15,739 nt of DNA from an uncultured Bacilli bacterium (GTDB lineage Bacteria > Bacillota_I > Bacilli_A > RF39 > UBA660): NCBI GenBank assembly GCA_949440065.1, contig CASRZP010000025.1, positions 1 through 15,739 on the forward strand, written 5' to 3'. The notes under the pieces were generated by a model, which searched no databases, was not told the DNA's origin, and saw nothing but the letters and a program-made list of their open reading frames with translations. The position numbers and the translations under genes were made by a program. The first letter of the stretch is position 1. The number at the start of each line of letters is the position of its first letter. Positions 14,228 through 15,739 of the stretch are shown piece by piece.

Positions 14228-14274
14228 CAAATAAGTCCAAGAGGGGAGAAATCTTATCTTGGATTTATTTGGAA
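14225..14274 (+). repeat. Long 18-bp hairpin upstream of the cadherin-like gene
   Basis: Arms 14225-14242 and 14257-14274 pair at all 18 positions with one G-U wobble, leaving a 14-nt loop that contains GGGGAG. The first arm shares three bases with the preceding hairpin. No U-tract follows, so it may protect the 3' end of the upstream mRNA or control read-through into the next gene. Confidence 0.7.
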
Positions 14275-14307
14275 AGTAAATGAAAATAAATAAAGGAAGG
14301 TATAGAT

Positions 14308-15739
14308 ATGCGGAATTATTCAAAAAAAGACGAAGAAGAAAAGCAAAAAAAGAGAAAAATTATCATTCGTATTATTATCATTATCTTACTTCTTTTGTTA
14401 ATTACATGTTGTACATCAAAATTTTGGGGAACCATTGGTGATTTATTTAAAAATCATGGTCATTGGACGGTTGATCCTGATACGAACGATAAAACAATCA
14501 TTACTAACGAAGATTTAAGATTTGACACTACATTACTACAAATTAGCTTAAGTGATACTAAACCGAAACTTAGTTATACTTATACGAAAATCATTCCTGA
14601 AGGTTTTACTTGCACAACATCAGATGCGGAAATTGCTACTTGTTATGTAGCTGATGGGTATGTTGTGATTAACCCTAAAAAAACAGGAAGTGTTACGGTA
14701 ACTTTACAAACGGAAACGAATGGTAAAATATATCGTGCTACTGCTAATGTGCAAATTAGTGAAGCTACTAAAGGAATACATTTAGCTACTAAATCAGGAA
14801 CGATGAATTTAATTCGTAATAATCGAATCAATATATCTTATACCTTAACTGGCTTACCAGATGATGTTAAAGTAACATCAAGTGATGATTCCATTGCCAT
14901 GGTATCTAAAAAAGCAAATGGATTAATTGAAGTTGTTGGACTAAAAACAGGAAAAGTTACTATTACTTTAGAAGTGACTTATAACGGAAAAACTTATCAA
15001 GAAAGTTATACCCTTACCATTACGAAAGAACAAACAACTACACCAACGGATCCAGAAAATCCAAGTCAACCAGATGTTCCTAATCCACCTCCAGTAATAG
15101 AACCAGAAAAAGATAGTAATACTACATTAAAAGAAATTAACATCAATGGTACATTAATTAATGATTTTAGTTCATCAAACTATAATTATTCCATTGGAGT
15201 AGATGAAAATACTAATTCTATTACCATTGATACTAGTGCTACTAGTCCATCCGCTCGTAATATAAAATATACTTATTGTTATAAAGATGAATGTAAGGAA
15301 GTAGTTTCCTTAAAAGGCTTAGAATTAAAAACAGGGGATAACACTGTAACTATTGTTGTAACTGCAGAAGATGGTACCGTTGGTAAACCTTATACCATTA
15401 CCATCAATAAAGCATCTTCTAAAAACAATACATTATCTAATATTCAAATTACATCGCCTGAAGGTTTAACATTAAATGAACCCTTTGATAAAGAAACGCT
15501 TGATTACACGATTACTGCACCATCTACAGTAGATAAAATAACACTTCAAGAAACACTTGGTGACTCTCGTTCAAAAGTAAAATACTTTGTTGATGGAAAA
15601 GAAGCAGATTTAATGGATATTCCATTAACTTCTGGAAAAACAACTAAAGTAGAAATTCAAGTGACTAGTGAAGATGGTACACCTAGAACATATACTGTAA
15701 ATATCTATAGAGAATCTAGTGATAATAATTTCTTAACCA
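14308..15739 (+). CDS. Membrane-anchored Ig-like / cadherin-like repeat surface protein (3' end outside window)
   Basis: Partial gene: 477 codons are open to the window edge. A Lys/Glu-rich cytoplasmic N-terminus is followed by a strong TM helix (about 18-35), so the rest faces outside. Domains in order: a bacterial Ig-like beta domain (~65-155), a second Ig-like domain (~157-240) with the Big_2-style pattern TSSDDSIAMVS...GLKTGKVTITL, a Pro/Thr/Glu linker (241-270), then cadherin-like beta-sandwich repeats at 271-372 and 373-472, a third beginning at 473 (NNFLT). Each repeat opens with N-[NT]-x-L and ends with a SEDG/AEDG plus Y(T)I/V segment. AAAGGAAGG lies 8 nt before the ATG. CC after the TM helix lacks a proper lipobox. 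A role as surface adhesin or anchor for the neighbouring TasA-like protein is inferred. Confidence 0.88.
   Translation, partial: MRNYSKKDEEEKQKKRKIIIRIIIIILLLLLITCCTSKFWGTIGDLFKNHGHWTVDPDTNDKTIITNEDLRFDTTLLQISLSDTKPKLSYTYTKIIPEGFTCTTSDAEIATCYVADGYVVINPKKTGSVTVTLQTETNGKIYRATANVQISEATKGIHLATKSGTMNLIRNNRINISYTLTGLPDDVKVTSSDDSIAMVSKKANGLIEVVGLKTGKVTITLEVTYNGKTYQESYTLTITKEQTTTPTDPENPSQPDVPNPPPVIEPEKDSNTTLKEININGTLINDFSSSNYNYSIGVDENTNSITIDTSATSPSARNIKYTYCYKDECKEVVSLKGLELKTGDNTVTIVVTAEDGTVGKPYTITINKASSKNNTLSNIQITSPEGLTLNEPFDKETLDYTITAPSTVDKITLQETLGDSRSKVKYFVDGKEADLMDIPLTSGKTTKVEIQVTSEDGTPRTYTVNIYRESSDNNFLT

Noticed and set aside
14259..14279. Six-codon leader peptide starting at a TTG after GGGGAG in the long hairpin
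   Set aside because: The SD-like sequence and TTG are inside the hairpin and the frame is too short to distinguish from chance.
14400..14413. Lipoprotein signal at the CC after the TM helix of the cadherin-like protein
   Set aside because: The residue before the first Cys is Thr, not Gly/Ala/Ser, and the cytoplasmic N-terminal part is long and charged, so a simple TM anchor is more likely.

Overview
The window looks like a low-GC, AT-rich chromosome segment from a Bacillota bacterium, most likely an uncultured member of class Bacilli (for example an RF39- or Erysipelotrichales-like gut lineage; this taxonomic guess is an inference). Ribosome binding sites are strong AAGGAGG types. The genetic code appears standard: conserved tryptophans such as the one in the WCGPC site of thioredoxin are TGG, and the first gene ends at TGA. 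Genes are dense, and all but one are on the + strand. No tRNA, rRNA, CRISPR array, insertion sequence or integrase was seen.

Region 1 (1-2043) holds three poorly characterised genes: a cytoplasmic-looking M23-type peptidase-like protein with a coiled-coil tail, a one-TM protein with a duplicated cysteine motif, and a 65-residue small protein. Region 2 (2116-8127) is a housekeeping block: cvpA-like and trxA, then uvrC (nucleotide excision repair), a prepilin-like gene overlapping uvrC, mutL (mismatch repair) and miaA (tRNA modification). The cvpA-trxA-uvrC order looks like a condensed version of the Bacillus subtilis cvpA-polX-mutS2-...-trxA-uvrC region. A bidirectional terminator separates miaA from a convergent gene for a membrane-anchored transglutaminase-like protein, which is divergent from a small FHA-like protein.

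Region 3 (about 9463-15739) is the most unusual part and appears devoted to exported surface structures. A 303-base leader region carries two near-identical consensus promoters. They precede an 836-residue secreted or anchored protein with an Asn/Gln-rich linker and 16 His/Cys repeats arranged in higher-order pairs and triplets. A SipW-type (Ser/His, ER-type) signal peptidase follows, then a TasA/camelysin-like protein with a SipW-type signal sequence. The last gene, cut off by the window end, encodes a membrane-anchored protein with bacterial Ig-like and cadherin-like beta-sandwich repeats. Large hairpins without U-tracts flank the TasA-like gene.

The working hypothesis is that the SipW-like peptidase processes the TasA-like subunit, and possibly the Cys/His-repeat protein, to build a surface fibre or matrix, with the cadherin-like protein as anchor or adhesin. 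Individual domain calls are firm for UvrC, MutL, MiaA, TrxA, the signal peptidase and the transglutaminase triad. The idea that region 3 works as one system is inference from adjacency.
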